Source of the DNA: Lepus europaeus
Lineage: Eukaryota; Chordata; Mammalia; Lagomorpha; Leporidae
Length of the DNA stretch: 64,000 bases
NCBI RefSeq assembly: GCF_033115175.1
Contig: NC_084845.1
Span: 2,668,501-2,732,500, forward strand
Direction: 5' to 3'
Part shown: in pieces, positions 21,528 through 32,764 of the stretch
How the letters are laid out: each line of letters begins with the position of its first letter
How positions within the stretch are numbered: the first letter of the stretch is position 1
Notes under the pieces: generated by a model
The model's input: the letters and a program-made list of their open reading frames with translations, nothing else
Databases searched by the model: none
What the model was told of the DNA's origin: nothing
Translations under genes and position numbers: made by a program

Positions 21528-21790
21528 GGTAGTCTTCTGTATCTGAGGCTCATCTTCTGCAGTCTAAACGTATTAAATGGAAAATTCCCAGAAAAAACAA
21601 TTCCCAAGTTCTAGATAAACTATTACAATGTGGTGTGATGTGTTCTCTACGTTATTATTGGTTGCTCTTGTTAATCGCTTCCTCTGCTTAGTTGTAAATT
21701 AAACTTTATCATCGCTGTGTAAGCTAAGGACAAGCCCAGTGCTGTCTACAGCTTTAGTCACTGAACAGGTCCCCTGTGGACAGTTTTATA
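21528..21790 (+). mobile_element. Tigger-like DNA transposon relic
   Basis: It contains the recognisable stretch TATTAAATGGAAAATTCC followed by CAATTCCCAAGTT, typical of Tigger-family elements, with a decayed GTATCTGAGG start. It is embedded in the LINE-1 relic at 19.4-22.2 kb. Confidence 0.5.
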
Positions 21791-22245
21791 GAAATTAATC
21801 AGATTTTTATATGATACTTGTCAAAGCCCAGTTTTTCTATAGACTTGGGGGGAGGAAGTTTACATAGAGATTCAAATTATCTCTGTGGTCATTTTGCCTT
21901 TCTTTCAAATCGCTTTCTTGTCCCCCTGCAATGGCTGTACTTCTAGCACTATGTTGAAATGAGAGGCGACAGAAGGCACGTTTGTCCTGCACCTTGCTTT
22001 AAAAGCCACCCTTGCATGACTTTTCCGCTCCTTGTGAGGTTTTTGGTTGCCTTTTCGGAGCCCTTTATTGTGTTAAGGAAATTTGGTTCCTAACTTACAA
22101 ACTCCGCCCAAGAGCATGAAAAGATGTTGAGTCTTCTGTTTCCCTTTCTGCATCTGTAAAGATGATTCTTTTTCTCCTTGAATCTGTTTAGTAGGGGGAG
22201 TTGAATTTGTCAATCCCAGCCCTAACGAGAGTGCCTCCAGGTGGG

Positions 22246-22754
22246 GACAGGTCACCAGCAAGCCTCAAAGATTCTCAGGGGCTCCAGTCTGCGGCCCGGG
22301 CAGGGCCGAGCTAGGAAGTGCTTCTGCAGATTCTGCCACCGGTTAAAGCAGTCATTCCACACGTATTTATTGCATCCGTCAGGCCTGCACGGCTCCTTCG
22401 TCAAGTGCGCTCCTCACTATGCGTGTGGCACAGGTGGTAGTCGGGGTGGAGATTACCGGCAGAGTTCTTCCCTGCTGGTATGGCCCGAATCAGTCATTTG
22501 GATCCAGGTGGGTCTGGGCCCTCTTCCAATCAGCAGAGCCTGTGAAACCCAGCGGGTGTAGACAGGGCGGCGACCAGGTGCAGCAGTGTTTTGTGCCCAT
22601 CGAGAGCCTGCGGGAGCCGGTAAACAGAGGAGACGCTTCAGGAAATCGCTGAGTGGGTCGAGCGCTTTCTGTTCTACTTCCTGGCTGGGTCACTTGGGGA
22701 CCCCGCCGGGGAGTCCTGGTGCCAGGTTTGGTGAGTTACTTTTGCCAGTTCACC
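22246..22754. other. Unassigned intergenic stretch
   Basis: No coding pattern or repeat family recognised. Confidence 0.4.
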
Positions 22755-23430
22755 TCCTTGGATTTTTTATTTATTTTTCATTGACACATACTATTTGTGC
22801 CTCCTTATGGGTACGTGACTCTAACTGGAGTCCACGTGTAGTGATGAAATCAAGATAATTAGCATTTTTATCTCAAACATGAGTTCTCTGTGTTGGGAAA
22901 CTGCAAACTCGTCTGTGGTTACTTAGAACTGTAATTAATTGCTGTAGACTGTAATTACCCTACTGTGCCTCAGAAAGGTTTCGGGAAATGCAGCTAAAGG
23001 ATGCTTTGGGTGCAGACCGTTTGGAAACGTAGGCATCGATGTTCGTAACACTGACGTCCATGAACTCTAGACTCCTCACATAGCAGTACAATGACTTCCC
23101 TCCCTCCGACTGCCGGGTTACCCGGTTTCCACCTCCTCACTCCCCCTCGTCTCCTCCTCCTCCGTGTGACTTTTGCTGCCACAACCCGGGAGAACACGCT
23201 GCGCCTACTTCGCTGTGTCTGGCTTCGGTATCTTCACGTCCTGCAGTTCCTTCGTCTTGCCGCAAGCGACAGGATTTCGCCATTGTCACAGCTGCGTAGT
23301 ACTCCATCGTGTGTGTGTATCGCTTGGCGGACGCTTGGGTGGCTTCCGTATTCTGACCATTGCAATCCATGTACTTCTGTGGATTTCCAATGTCCCTGAG
23401 TCCGGTCATCACTCCCATTCTCTGCTGTTC
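22755..23430 (-). mobile_element. LINE-1 3' UTR relic
   Basis: Plus-strand GATGAAATCAAGATAATTAG, TTCTCTGTGTTGGGAA, ACCCTACTGTGCC and later AGTACTCCATCGTGTGTGTG with GGCTTCCGTATTCTG are antisense L1M 3' sequence. The middle (23090-23200) is a CT-rich GC patch. Confidence 0.6.
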
Positions 23431-24165
23431 TTCATTTAGGCTGTTTCTCTTAACCAGAGACCGATCCCCCGTCTAGTTGGCACGTGGAAGGTTGGAGCCA
23501 GAAGGGGTGTTTGAAAGTCACAGCTTTGCTGCTGGTGGAAAGGCCCAGATGAGCCTTTGTGCCTTTTTGCTCCACTTTGGCTGCCCGAGGAAGTGATGGC
23601 TGGGGACTGGCAGCCATTCCCCGATTCCTGGGTCCTGATTCATAGCCGGATTGGGGTGTGTATTTCTGGGCTCTGGGGTGTTTCAGAGCGCCCCCAGCAG
23701 CGTGGGTGTGTAGCAATCAATCCTTCAGAAGGTCTGGTTTGTGGCGCTTGGAGCTTCCAGCATTGGTTATCCCGACGCGGTGCTCATTCAGTCCGTGAGC
23801 CTCGGCTTCCACCTATAACACCGGGGTCGGAGCTCCTATCCCGAGTCGCAGGGATGGAGCTGGAATGAAATGGGTGCTGGCAAGAGGATGACGGGGGCGC
23901 TGGAGGCCTCGTGAGGCCTCGTTCACCGCCATGCACCTGAGGAACACATTTCTCTGCAGCGGCAGAGGTGCCAGCCAGGCTGCAGGCGGCTCCCAGCCTC
24001 CATTCCCTCCACACTATGGGCTGAGCACTTCTTGGGTTCCTTTGTGACTTTTTAAGTGGATTAAAAACACATGCTGCTGAGATACCAGGGGTATTCAACC
24101 GTGCCCTTGTCAGTCTTCATCTGTTTCTGATTTCTACATTTATGGGATAATTTAAAGAATGTAGT
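23431..24165. other. Unassigned intergenic stretch
   Basis: No feature recognised. The 103-codon ORF here has no family resemblance. Confidence 0.4.
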
Positions 24166-24482
24166 ACAGAGGCCGGTGCTGTGGTGTAGCAGGTAAAGCC
24201 ACCGCCTGCATTGCCGGCATCCCATATGGGCGCCAGTTCGAGTCCCGGCTGCTCCACTTCCCATCCAGCTCTCTGCTATGGCCCGGGGAAGCAGTAGGAG
24301 ATGGCCCAAGTGCTTGGGCCCCTGCACCCATGTGGGAGACCTGGGAGAAGCTCCTGGCTCCGGATTGGTGCAGCTCCAGCCATGCAGCCAACTGGAGAGT
24401 GAACCAGCAAATGGAAGACCCCACCTCACCCCACCTCTGCCTCTCTGTAATTCTTTCATATAAATAAAATAAATTTTTTAAA
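24166..24482 (+). mobile_element. CSINE
   Basis: GGCCGGTGCTGTGGTGTAG start; duplication AAAGAATGTAGT flanks it. Confidence 0.94.
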
Positions 24483-24703
24483 AAAGAATGTAGTCCAAAG
24501 AGGAGGACACGTTACGGAAGCGCAGTGCCTAGCGATTCTGCTTCATGGGCACTACAGCATGAAGCGTGAGCCCAGAGTGTCTAAGCTCACAAAGGCCGTG
24601 CTTAGCTTTGCCAAGTGCGATGCTGCCTCACACCAGCATTCACTTTTTAAACTGATTTCTTTAACTGACCTGTCTCTGAGTTGTGTATAAGATGACTGTT
24701 CTG

Positions 24704-25051
24704 GGGCCGGCGCCATGGCTCACTAGGCTAATCCTCCACCTGTGATGCCGGTACCCCAGGTTCTAGTCCCAGTTGGGGAGCCGGATTCTGTCCCGGTTGC
24801 TCCTCTTCCAGTCCAGCTCTCTGCTGTGGCCCGGGAGTGCAGTGGAGGATGGCCCAAGTCCTTGGGCCCTACACCCACATGGGAGACCAGGAGGGGGCAC
24901 TTGGTTCCTGGCTTCGGATCGGCGCAGCACACCGGCCATAGCAGACACTTGGGGGGTGAACCAATGGAAAAAGGAAGACCTTTCTCTCTGTCTCTCTCTC
25001 TCTCTCTCACTCTCTTTCTCTCTCTGTCTAACTCTGCCTGTCAAAAAAAAA
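24704..25051 (+). mobile_element. CSINE
   Basis: GGGCCGGCGCCATGGCTC start, poly-A tail; short duplication TGTTCTG. Confidence 0.93.
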
Positions 25052-25253
25052 ATGTTCTGTGTTGCTGTGGATTCAGAAAGGGGCATAGGAGGGGGTTCTG
25101 TGCTCACCCTCACAGAACCGGACAGCACACGAAACACGGAGGGGCCTACTTGCCGAAATCCAGGGGGCCTTGCTGAGTCTGACACACTGTCTTTCTCTCA
25201 GTCACATTGGCGTGCCAGATGTTGCTGTGGATTCGTTTCTGAGAGGAGGAGCA

Positions 25254-26093
25254 TGGTGGGGGCAAGACGCGCGGAGTCACCACACAGACCCCGGGAGTCG
25301 GGTGAAAGCAGGCCTGAGACGAGCAGCCCACAGACTCATTTATTTCATTTGGTATAACAGCTTATATAGCCAAGACCAGCCAATCCGGTCAAGGGGCAGT
25401 CTATGCCCCAACCAATCACAGCCTGTTGTCAGGCTCTGTTGTCATGTGGTTTCCGAAGCCATCCAGTCACGGCCTGTTGCCAGGCAGTTTCTGTTGTCAT
25501 GTGGTTTCCGAAGCCATCCAATCACGGCCTGTTGTCAGTCAGGCTCTGTTGTCATGTGGTTTCTGAAGCCATCCAATCATGGCCTGTTGCCAGGCAGTTT
25601 CTGTTGTCATGTGGTTTCCGAAGCCATCCAATCACGGCCTGTTGTCAGTCAGGCTCTGTTGTCATGTGGTTTCCGAAGCCATCCAATCACGGCCTGTTGC
25701 CAGGCAGTTTCTGTTGTCATGTGGTTTCTGAAGCCATCCAATCACAGCCTGTTGTCAGTCAGGCTCTGTTGTCACGTGGTTTCCGAAGCCATCCAATCAC
25801 GGCCTGTTGTCAGTCAGGCTCTGTTGTCACGTGGTTTCCGAAGCCATCCAATCACGGCCTGTTGTCAGTCAGGCTCTGTTGTCACGTGGTTTCCGAAGCC
25901 ATCCAATCACGGCCTGTTGTCAGTCAGGCTCTGTTGTCACGTGGTTTCCGAAGCCATCCAATCACGGCCTGTTGTCAGTCAGGCTCTGTTGTCATGTGGT
26001 TTCTGAAGCCATCCAATCATGGCCTGTTGCCAGGAAGTTTCTGTTGTCAGCGGCCATCTTGGCATGACCTTCTCACTTTCTCATTCCACCACA
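25254..26093 (-). mobile_element. Solo LTR (endogenous-retrovirus type), minus orientation
   Basis: Read on the minus strand it starts TGTGGTGGAATG and ends ...TTGCCCCCACCA, so TG...CA termini with short inverted ends. In order it has a CCAAT-rich tandem array in U3, further CCAAT boxes, TATATAAG (25361-25368), AATAAA (25339-25344), and a GC-rich R/U5 ending in TCTTGCCCCC. This order is that of a gammaretrovirus-like ERV1 LTR. No internal retroviral genes flank it, and no clear target duplication is visible. It points toward NLRP4. Family name unknown to me; a plain minisatellite is less likely because TATA and poly-A signals sit in the right order. Confidence 0.72.
25432..26040 (-). repeat. 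55-bp enhancer-like tandem array in the LTR
   Basis: There are eleven units with spacing of 55 bases. Each holds GTGGTTTC(C/T)GAAGCC followed by ATCCAATCAC (one unit has ATCCAGTCAC). The units alternate in their joins (GTCAGTCAGG or GCCAGGCAG), suggesting two sub-types spread by unequal exchange. Nearly every unit offers a CCAATCA motif of the NF-Y type. Long ORFs across it are produced by the repeat and are not genes. Confidence 0.85.
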
Positions 26094-26213
26094 GTTCTGA
26101 GCGTGGATGTCTTAGCCACCCACAACTTCCTGTCTGATTGTAAATTCTGTATCTAATGGGTTGTTGGCATTTCTTCAATGATTATAAACAGAACTCTCAA
26201 GAGTTCTTGTCTT

Positions 26214-26517
26214 GTAGATTTTATTTAAGAGAAGAGTTACAGACAAGGAGGCAGAGAGACAGAGAGCAAGGTCTTCTACCCACTGGTTCACTCCCCAAGT
26301 GGCAGCAACGGCCAGAGCTGTGCTGATCCGAAGCCAGGAGCTTCTTCCAGGTCTCCCACACACATTCTGGGGCCAAAGGGCTTGGGCCATCTTCTACTGC
26401 TTTGCCAGGCCATATAAGAGAGCTGGATTGGAAGTGGAGCAGCCAAGATGTGCATCAGTGCCCACAAGGATGCCAGCACCACAGCCGGAAGCTTAGCTTA
26501 CCATGCCAGAGCTCGAG
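26214..26517 (-). mobile_element. CSINE
   Basis: TTTTATTTAAGAGAAGAG start, GGTTCACTCCCCAAG and GGTCTCCCACACAC inside. It abuts the LTR flank. Confidence 0.88.
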
Positions 26518-26552
26518 CCCTGGGTAAGACAGATTTTTAAAAACCTGCTTCT

Positions 26553-26889
26553 TGGCCGGTGCCATGGCTCAATAGGCTAATCCTCCGCCTGTGGTGCCAG
26601 CACCCCGGGTTCTAGTCCCAGTCTGGGTGCTGGATTCTGTCCCGGTTGCCCCTCTTCCAGGCCAGCTCTCTGTGTGGCCCAGGAGTGCAGTGGAGGATGG
26701 CCCAAGTGCTTGGGCCCTGCACTCGCATGGGAGACCAGGAGAAGCACCTGGCTCCTGGCTTTGGATCAGTATGGTGCACCGACCACAGTGGCCATTGAGG
26801 GGTGAACCAACAGAAAAAGGAAGACCTTTCTCTCTGTCTCTCTCTCTCTCATTGTCTAACTCTGCCTATAAAAAAACAAACAAACAAAC
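26553..26889 (+). mobile_element. CSINE, young
   Basis: GGCCGGTGCCATGGCTC start, (AAAC)n tail; duplication AAACCTGCTTCT. Confidence 0.95.
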
Positions 26890-26932
26890 AAACCTGCTTC
26901 TCACTCCATTTTCTTCATCTGTGGTTTCTTTC

Positions 26933-27243
26933 TTTTTTTAAAAAAAGTTTTATTTATTTGAAAGGTAGAGTTACATAGAGGCAGAGAGATAGAGAGGTCT
27001 TCCATCCGCTCGTTCATTCCTCAAATGGCCACAGTGGCTGAAGCTGTGTCAATCTGAAGCCAGGAGCTTCAGGTCTCCCACACAGGTGCAGAGGCCCAAG
27101 CACTTGGACCATCTTCCATTGCTTTCCCAGGCCATAGCAGAGAGCTGGATCAGAATTGGAGCAGCCAGGACTAGAACAAACACACATATGGGATGCTGGC
27201 ACTGCAGGTGGCAGCTTTACCCACTACACCACAACCCCGGCCC
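26933..27243 (-). mobile_element. CSINE
   Basis: TTTATTTATTTGAAAGGTAG to CCACAACCCCGGCCCC. Confidence 0.93.
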
Positions 27244-27256
27244 CAAAAATTATCTT

Positions 27257-27582
27257 TTTTTTAAAAGATTTATTTATTTATTTATTTGAAAGAGCCACAC
27301 AGAGAGAGGAGGGGCAGAGAAAGAGAGAGATCTTCCATCCAATAGTTCATTCCCCAATTGGCCACAACGGCTGGAGCTGTGCTGATCTGAAGCCAGGAGC
27401 TTCTTCAGGGTCTCCCACGTGGGTGCAGGGTCCCAAGGACTTGGGCTGTCTTCTACTGCTTTCCCAGGCCATAGCAGAGAGCTGGATGGAAGTGGGGCAG
27501 CCGGGTCTCGAACTGGCACCCATATAGGACCCGGGCACCTCAGGCCAGGGTGTTAACCCACTGCGCCATAGCAATAGCCCCT
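27257..27582 (-). mobile_element. CSINE
   Basis: TTTATTTGAAAGAGCCACAC start; duplication AAAATTATCTT on both sides. Confidence 0.95.
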
Positions 27583-27784
27583 AAAATTATCTTAATTCCA
27601 TTTCTCATGTAATTTTTGAATTCCCTTCATCTGTGGGAAACGTAATTCAGGTCACGAGATACTTCATGGTCACCTGCCTCTCAGGGGTCACAAAGCACCT
27701 TCTGGTCTGGTGATTGCTGGGAGGATGCACGGGACGCACTCGTGGCTTCTGCTCGTCTTGAGCATTTGATTTTGGTGTCTTCAT

Positions 27785-28082
27785 TTTTTAATAAATTTAT
27801 TTATTTGAAAGAGTTACGGAGATAGAGATCTTCCGTCTACTAGTTTGTTCCCCAGATGGCTGCAATGGTCAGGGATGAACCAAATTGAAACCAGGAGCTG
27901 CATCTAGGTCTCCCACATGGGTGCCAGGGGCCCACGTATGTGGGCTGTCCTCCGCTGCTTTCCCAGGCCCATTAGCAAGGAGCTGGATCAGAAGTGGAGC
28001 CGCTGGGACATGAACCGGTGCCCATATTGGATTTCAGTGTCACAGGTGGCACCGTTACCTGCCATGCCACAGTGCCAGCCCC
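27785..28082 (-). mobile_element. CSINE
   Basis: TTTATTTATTTGAAAGAG start, GCCACAGTGCCAGCCCC end. Confidence 0.93.
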
Positions 28083-28149
28083 AGTTTTCATTATTTTTGA
28101 GTTTTAAATTAATGCATGATGCTCGTGCATTGTAAAAGGACACAAAGCA

Positions 28150-28478
28150 GCCGGCGCTGTGGCTCACTAGGCTAATCCTCTGCCTGCAGCGCCGGCACCC
28201 CGGGTTCTAGTCCCGGTCGGGGCGCTGGATTCTGTCCCGCATGCTCCTCTTCCAGTCCAGCTCTCTGCTGTGGCCCATGAAGGCAGTGGAGGATGGCCCA
28301 AGTGCTTGGGCCCTGCACCCGCATGGGAGACCAGGAAGAAGCACCTGGCTGCTGGCTTCGGATCAGCGCAGCGCGCCAGCTGTGGCAGCCATTTGTGGGG
28401 TGAACCAATGGATGGAAGACCTTTCTCTCTCTCTCTGTCTCTGTCTAACTCTGCCTGTCAAAAAAAAAAAAAAAAAAA
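28150..28478 (+). mobile_element. CSINE, young
   Basis: GCCGGCGCTGTGGCTCAC start, poly-A tail; exact duplication GACACAAAGCA. Confidence 0.95.
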
Positions 28479-28683
28479 GACACAAAGCAACATTGCCCAA
28501 AGGGAAGAAACAAAGGTCAAAGGGATCAGGCTCCCAAGAGCCCTCTCCCTGTGTGGTCACACAGGGCACACCTGAACCACAGCGTGGAAACGTGCAATAC
28601 TACCCGTGCAGAAGCCCGTAACACGCTCGTGTGCTCACCTTAGGGAGCGCTGTCCCATCTGTCCTGGGCGGGGGAGGAGCGTC

Positions 28684-29145
28684 CAGCCCATGGGCCACGC
28701 AAAGCCTGTGAAATCATTTGGTCTGGCCCTGCCCAGGCAACCTCAGGCAGGACTCGAAATTCCATGAACCCACAGCAGAGAAGGAGAGACAGAGTGAGAT
28801 ATCTTCCCTCTGCTGGTTCGTTCCTCACATGGCCACAGCAGCCTGGGATGGGCCAGGTCGAAGCCAGGAGCCTCTGCCAGGTCTCTCACGTGGGCGCAGG
28901 GGCCCAGCACTTGGGTCATCTTCTGTTGCTTTCCCAGGTGCATTAGCCGGCAGCTGGATCAGAGGTGGAGCAGCCAGGGCTGGAACTGGCGCCCGTACGG
29001 GATGTGGGTATCACAGCTGGAGGCTTGACCTGCTGCACCACAGTGGCAGCCCCCAGACTAAGTCTGAAGTTGATAATTTTGTGTAGCCCACAAGTGATGG
29101 TGTAAATATTTAAATGTCCCTTGGTAGAGAAAAGGTTCCCTAGCC
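28684..29145. mobile_element. hAT-like relic split by a CSINE
   Basis: CCAGCCCATGGGCCAC...GTCTGGCCC (28684-28745) and TTGTGTAGCCCAC... CCTTGGTAGAGAAAAGGTTCC (29065-29145) look like two halves of one element. The CSINE relic at 28756-29053 sits between. Confidence 0.4.
28756..29053 (-). mobile_element. CSINE (old copy)
   Basis: GGAGAGACAGAGTG, TGCTGGTTCGTTCCTCAC and CACCACAGTGGCAGCCCC mark it. Confidence 0.85.
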
Positions 29146-30474
29146 CTGACGGCCTGTGTCAGACTCCAGACTCCTGGAGGGTAAGCAGGAGTCGGCAGGA
29201 CACAACCTGTCCGGGCCCCGTGAGCCGCCCTTCCCAGCCCTGGGCGAGGTAGGACCCTGCCACACCCGAGTTCCCAGATGCCCTCCAGGGGCCAGGCTCA
29301 CGTGCACGCTTCTTCAGGGTGGCACCTGCCAGTTCCCTGTGTTCACCCTCTTGTGTACCCCTGACAGCGCTGACCTGAGCTGAGATGACGCCTGTGTGGA
29401 TCTGTGAAGATGCTGCTTCCGCTCATTGCTCTTTACCTAATAGTGTGTCATAAATATCTTTCTGGGACACCAATTACACATCCACCACCAGTGTTTTGTG
29501 GCTTGGTGGTCTAGTTTATTCATGTAAAAATTAATTTTTTAGCTGATACTGGGAAGAAAGATGATGAAGATAGGCTGTTTTTTCACACATGTGTGTGCAT
29601 TTGGGTCCAGGATACAAGTACATGCACATGATAAATGTGGCTCAAGTTCACAAACTCCAAACCGATACCACTTTTTTTTTTCTTCTCAGACCCAAAACTG
29701 AGCCAGTAAGAATTTCACTTTTTAAATCTATAGTTAAAAGGGCTTAATTGATACACAGTAACTGTATTACAAGGGCACTTCATGGAACAGGGAGTTTAAG
29801 AATAAGTTTAGGGTTGGCGTTGTGGCATAGTGGGTGAAGCCGCTGCTTGCGTGCTAACATCCCATATGGGCACCAGTTTGAGTCCTGGCTGCTCCACTTC
29901 TGATCCAGCTCCCTGCTAATGTACCTGGGAAAGCAGAGGATGGCTCCAGTACTTGGGCCCTGCTACCCACATGGGAGACCCAGAAGGAGCTCTTGGCTTC
30001 AGACTGACCCAACTCCAGCATTACCCAAACTCCAGCTGTTTGGGGAGTGAACCTGTGGATGTAAGACCTCCCTCTCTCTCTCTCTTTAACTCTGCCTTCA
30101 AAATAAGTTAACAAATAAATCTTATATAAGTTCAGATGCAAAAACTCTTAACATTCATGCATAGTTTCCTCACTACAAGCCTTGTTCTACAAGGCTTTGT
30201 ATTTACGGGGTTCGCTGTGGCATTCGACACGTGTACTATGTGCCATGAGCACAGCAGGCTAATCAGCATATTCCCCCCTCAAACGTTTATCATTTCTTTG
30301 AGTTGGAAGCAGATTCCTCTCCACAGCTGTTTGCACACACACAGTTCACCGTTGTCAATCGTAGTTGTCCTGCCGGGCTCTAGAACCCTGGAAGCTGTGC
30401 CTTCTACCCAACCGTGCTGAGTGTGGAACACAGAAGCCACGCTCGTCAGCCATCCCGTTCCGGTCCTACCGCAC
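29146..30474. other. Intergenic stretch, mostly unassigned
   Basis: Only the CSINE at 29810-30124 is clear. The rest is AT-rich and may contain worn LINE-1 text around 29400-29560. Confidence 0.4.
29810..30124 (+). mobile_element. CSINE
   Basis: GGGTTGGCGTTGTGGCATAG start and AAATAAGTTAACAAATAAAT tail. Confidence 0.92.
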
Positions 30475-30718
30475 GTAGCCATGAAGGGAGCGTGCCGCAC
30501 CACGGCACATGGCCACAAACGGAGCACGCCACGGCACGTGGCCACAAAGGGAGTGCGCCACCCCACGGCACGTGGCCACAAACGGAGCACGCCACGCCAC
30601 GGCACATGGCCACAAAGAGAGCGCGCCACCCCACGGCACGTGGCCACAGAGGGAGCACGCCACCCCACGGCACATGGCCACAAAGAGAGCGCGCCACCCC
30701 ACGGCACATGGCCACAAA
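30475..30718. repeat. 32-37-bp minisatellite with CACGTG boxes, about 7 copies
   Basis: Repeats of GGCAC(A/G)TGGCCACAAA followed by a purine-rich GAGCACGCCAC spacer. Several units contain CACGTG. It lies about 2.3 kb upstream of the NLRP11 PYD exon. ORFs over it are repeat artefacts. Confidence 0.9.
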
Positions 30719-30879
30719 GGCTACTTAGGCTCAGGGATGAGAGGGCGTGGGCCTTGGAGCCCACCTACCCTGACTGTAGGACGTGGGCACCATGGAGACG
30801 GGGCCGTGTGCCTGTGTTTTGCCCCTTGTTGGGTACTCGTGAGCCCTGTGCCATCTGGATCACACATACGGTAGTTCTT

Positions 30880-31175
30880 TTTTCTAAATTTTATTTGAAA
30901 GTCAGAGTTATACACAGAAGGAGAAGCCAGGGTGGGGGGTCTTCCGTCTGCTGGTTCACTCCCCAGATGGCTCCAATGGCCACCGTTGTGCCCATCCAAA
31001 GCCAGTTCTTCTAGGTGCAGGGGCCCAAGGACTGGGGCCATCTTCTACTGCTTTCCCAGGCCACAACAGAGAGTTGGATGGGAAGTGGAGCAGCCGGGAC
31101 TTGAACTGGCACCCATATGGGATGCCGGTACTTCAGGCGGCATCTTTACCTACTACACCACAGTTCTGGCCCCCT
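30880..31175 (-). mobile_element. CSINE
   Basis: TTTTATTTGAAAGTCAGAG start, ACACCACAGTTCTGGCCCC end. Confidence 0.93.
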
Positions 31176-32064
31176 GGCAAGAGTCCTTGTTTAGGCATCT
31201 TTCTGTGATGCCTGTCCTCACCATGACAACATGAAACAGTAACAGTCAGATGGGCATGGAAACGCACAGGTGCCGGGGGCCCAAGCCGTGTGGGTGCCTC
31301 TTAAGGAATAAGGGGACCACACCTGAGCTGTCGGGTGTCGTTTTGACAGGCGTGCACGTGGGGGCCATCGCTCAGAGCAGGAGGCTGGCTGGAGGCTCCA
31401 AGCAGGACTCCCTGCTGAGAGGCGGAGGAAGGCGGGGGAGCTTGGCAGGACACAACGAGGAGGCACAGCCGTGTCTGGAGGCTTCGATGGCCTGGGTTGT
31501 ATCTGTTGCTGGCAGATGTTGAACAAAGTTCAGTATGAAACCCAGACAGGACCTAAAGGACCAAAGCAGTCTGTTTATCTGGGCTTTATGTAAAGCGATT
31601 GCACGTACAGAAGCAAGCGTGGGGCCAGTGGATTTCGTGAGTCATTAGGGAGCTAACAGGCCTCAGACCAAGGTGAAGCCATAAAGTAGGAGCCGTCTCT
31701 GACTGGCTGAGCCACCGGGACGGCACAGAGCACCTCCTGACACTTGGGTTTTCAGAGGCTGGCAAGACCGCCTGGAATGCGTCTGACAGCACCGGCGGTC
31801 CCCTCGCGGGAGGGCTTGCAGATGCCCACGTGCGAGGACGCACACCCCAGGTGGGCAGTCATCGAGTAGGCTGTAGCCAGGTGTCGTGCAGGTCACCCCA
31901 GCACAGGGCCGACTCTGGCAAGACGAGGAGCACAGCCCTCCAGCCTGCACGAGGCTGACCGTCGGCCGCCAAAGACCCTCTCCCACCGGTTCACTCAGTT
32001 CTCAGAAACCCAAACACTGCTCACTGCTCAAGTGTTGCTTTCTACAGTATGTGCATTGCCTTTT
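31176..32064. other. Unassigned upstream region of NLRP11
   Basis: GC-moderate, no repeats recognised, 1-1.9 kb upstream of the PYD exon. A non-coding first exon of NLRP11 could lie here but cannot be placed. Confidence 0.4.
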
Positions 32065-32395
32065 TCTTTTATTTGAAAGTCAGAGTTACACAAAGAGAGA
32101 AGGAGAGGCAGAGAGAGAGAGAGAGGTCTTCCATCTGGTGGTTCACTCCTCAGTTGGCTGCAGCAGCTGGAACTGCGCCAATCCAAAGCCAGGAGCCAGG
32201 AGCCAGGAGCTTCTTCTGGGTCCCCCACGCAGGTGCAGGGGCCCAAGGACTCAGGCCATCTTCTACTGCTTTCCCAGGCATATTAGCAGGGAGCTAATTG
32301 GAAGAGGAGCAGCCAGGACTAGAACCGGTGCCCATATGGGATGCCAGTGTTTCAGGCCAGGGTGTTAACCCGCTGTGCCACAGCTCCGGCCCCAG
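32065..32395 (-). mobile_element. CSINE, first of a same-site pair
   Basis: TTTTATTTGAAAGTCAGAG to CCACAGCTCCGGCCCC; flanked by GCATTGCCTTTT at 32053 and 32396. Confidence 0.95.
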
Positions 32396-32407
32396 GCATT
32401 GCCTTTT

Positions 32408-32764
32408 TTTTTTTTTTAATTTATTTTTGAGAGGCAGAGTGGATAGTGAGAGAGAGAGAGAGACAGAGAGAAAGGTCTTCCTTTGCCGTTGGTTCACCCT
32501 CCAATGGCCGCTGTGGGCCGCACGCTGCAGCCAGCGCACCGCGCTGATCCGATGGCAGGAGCCAGGTGCTTCTCCTGGTCTCCCATAGGGTGCAGGGCCC
32601 AAGGAATTGGGCCATCCTCCACTGCACTCCCGGGCCACAGCAGAGAGCTGGCCTGGAAGAGGGGCAACCGGGACAGAATCCGGCGCCCCGACCGGGACCA
32701 GAACCCGGTGTGCCAGCGCCACAAGGCAGAGGATTAGCCTGTTGAGCCACGGCGCCGGCCATGG
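32408..32764 (-). mobile_element. CSINE, second of a same-site pair
   Basis: GAGAGGCAGAGTGGATAG to CACGGCGCCGGCC; flanked by GCATTGCCTTTT (32396) and GCGTTGCCTTTT (32765). Confidence 0.95.

Larger units (their letters stand above)
19380..22245 (-). mobile_element. Long LINE-1 relic (ORF2 and 3' region)
   Basis: Read on the minus strand. Plus-strand phrases such as TTGCCTTGAAGGATTAATGC, CTTATTCCATTGATTCG, CTTCTAGCACTATGTTGAAA and TCTTTTTCTCCTTGAATCTG are antisense L1 ORF2. It is broken by CSINEs at 20056 and 21030 and by a Tigger-like relic at 21528. Confidence 0.6.

Noticed and set aside
25432-26040. Regular repeat array resembling a CRISPR
   Set aside because: The whole 55-base unit repeats with no unique spacers, and the genome is mammalian.
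25170-26137. Two overlapping ORFs of 278 and 244 codons on the plus strand
   Set aside because: They run through the 55-bp LTR array. The period lets frames stay open and the peptides are pure repeat translations on the strand opposite to LTR transcription.
30421-31014. Repetitive 197-codon ORF, histidine- and tryptophan-rich
   Set aside because: Translation of the CACGTG minisatellite joined to a CSINE; no start context or homology.
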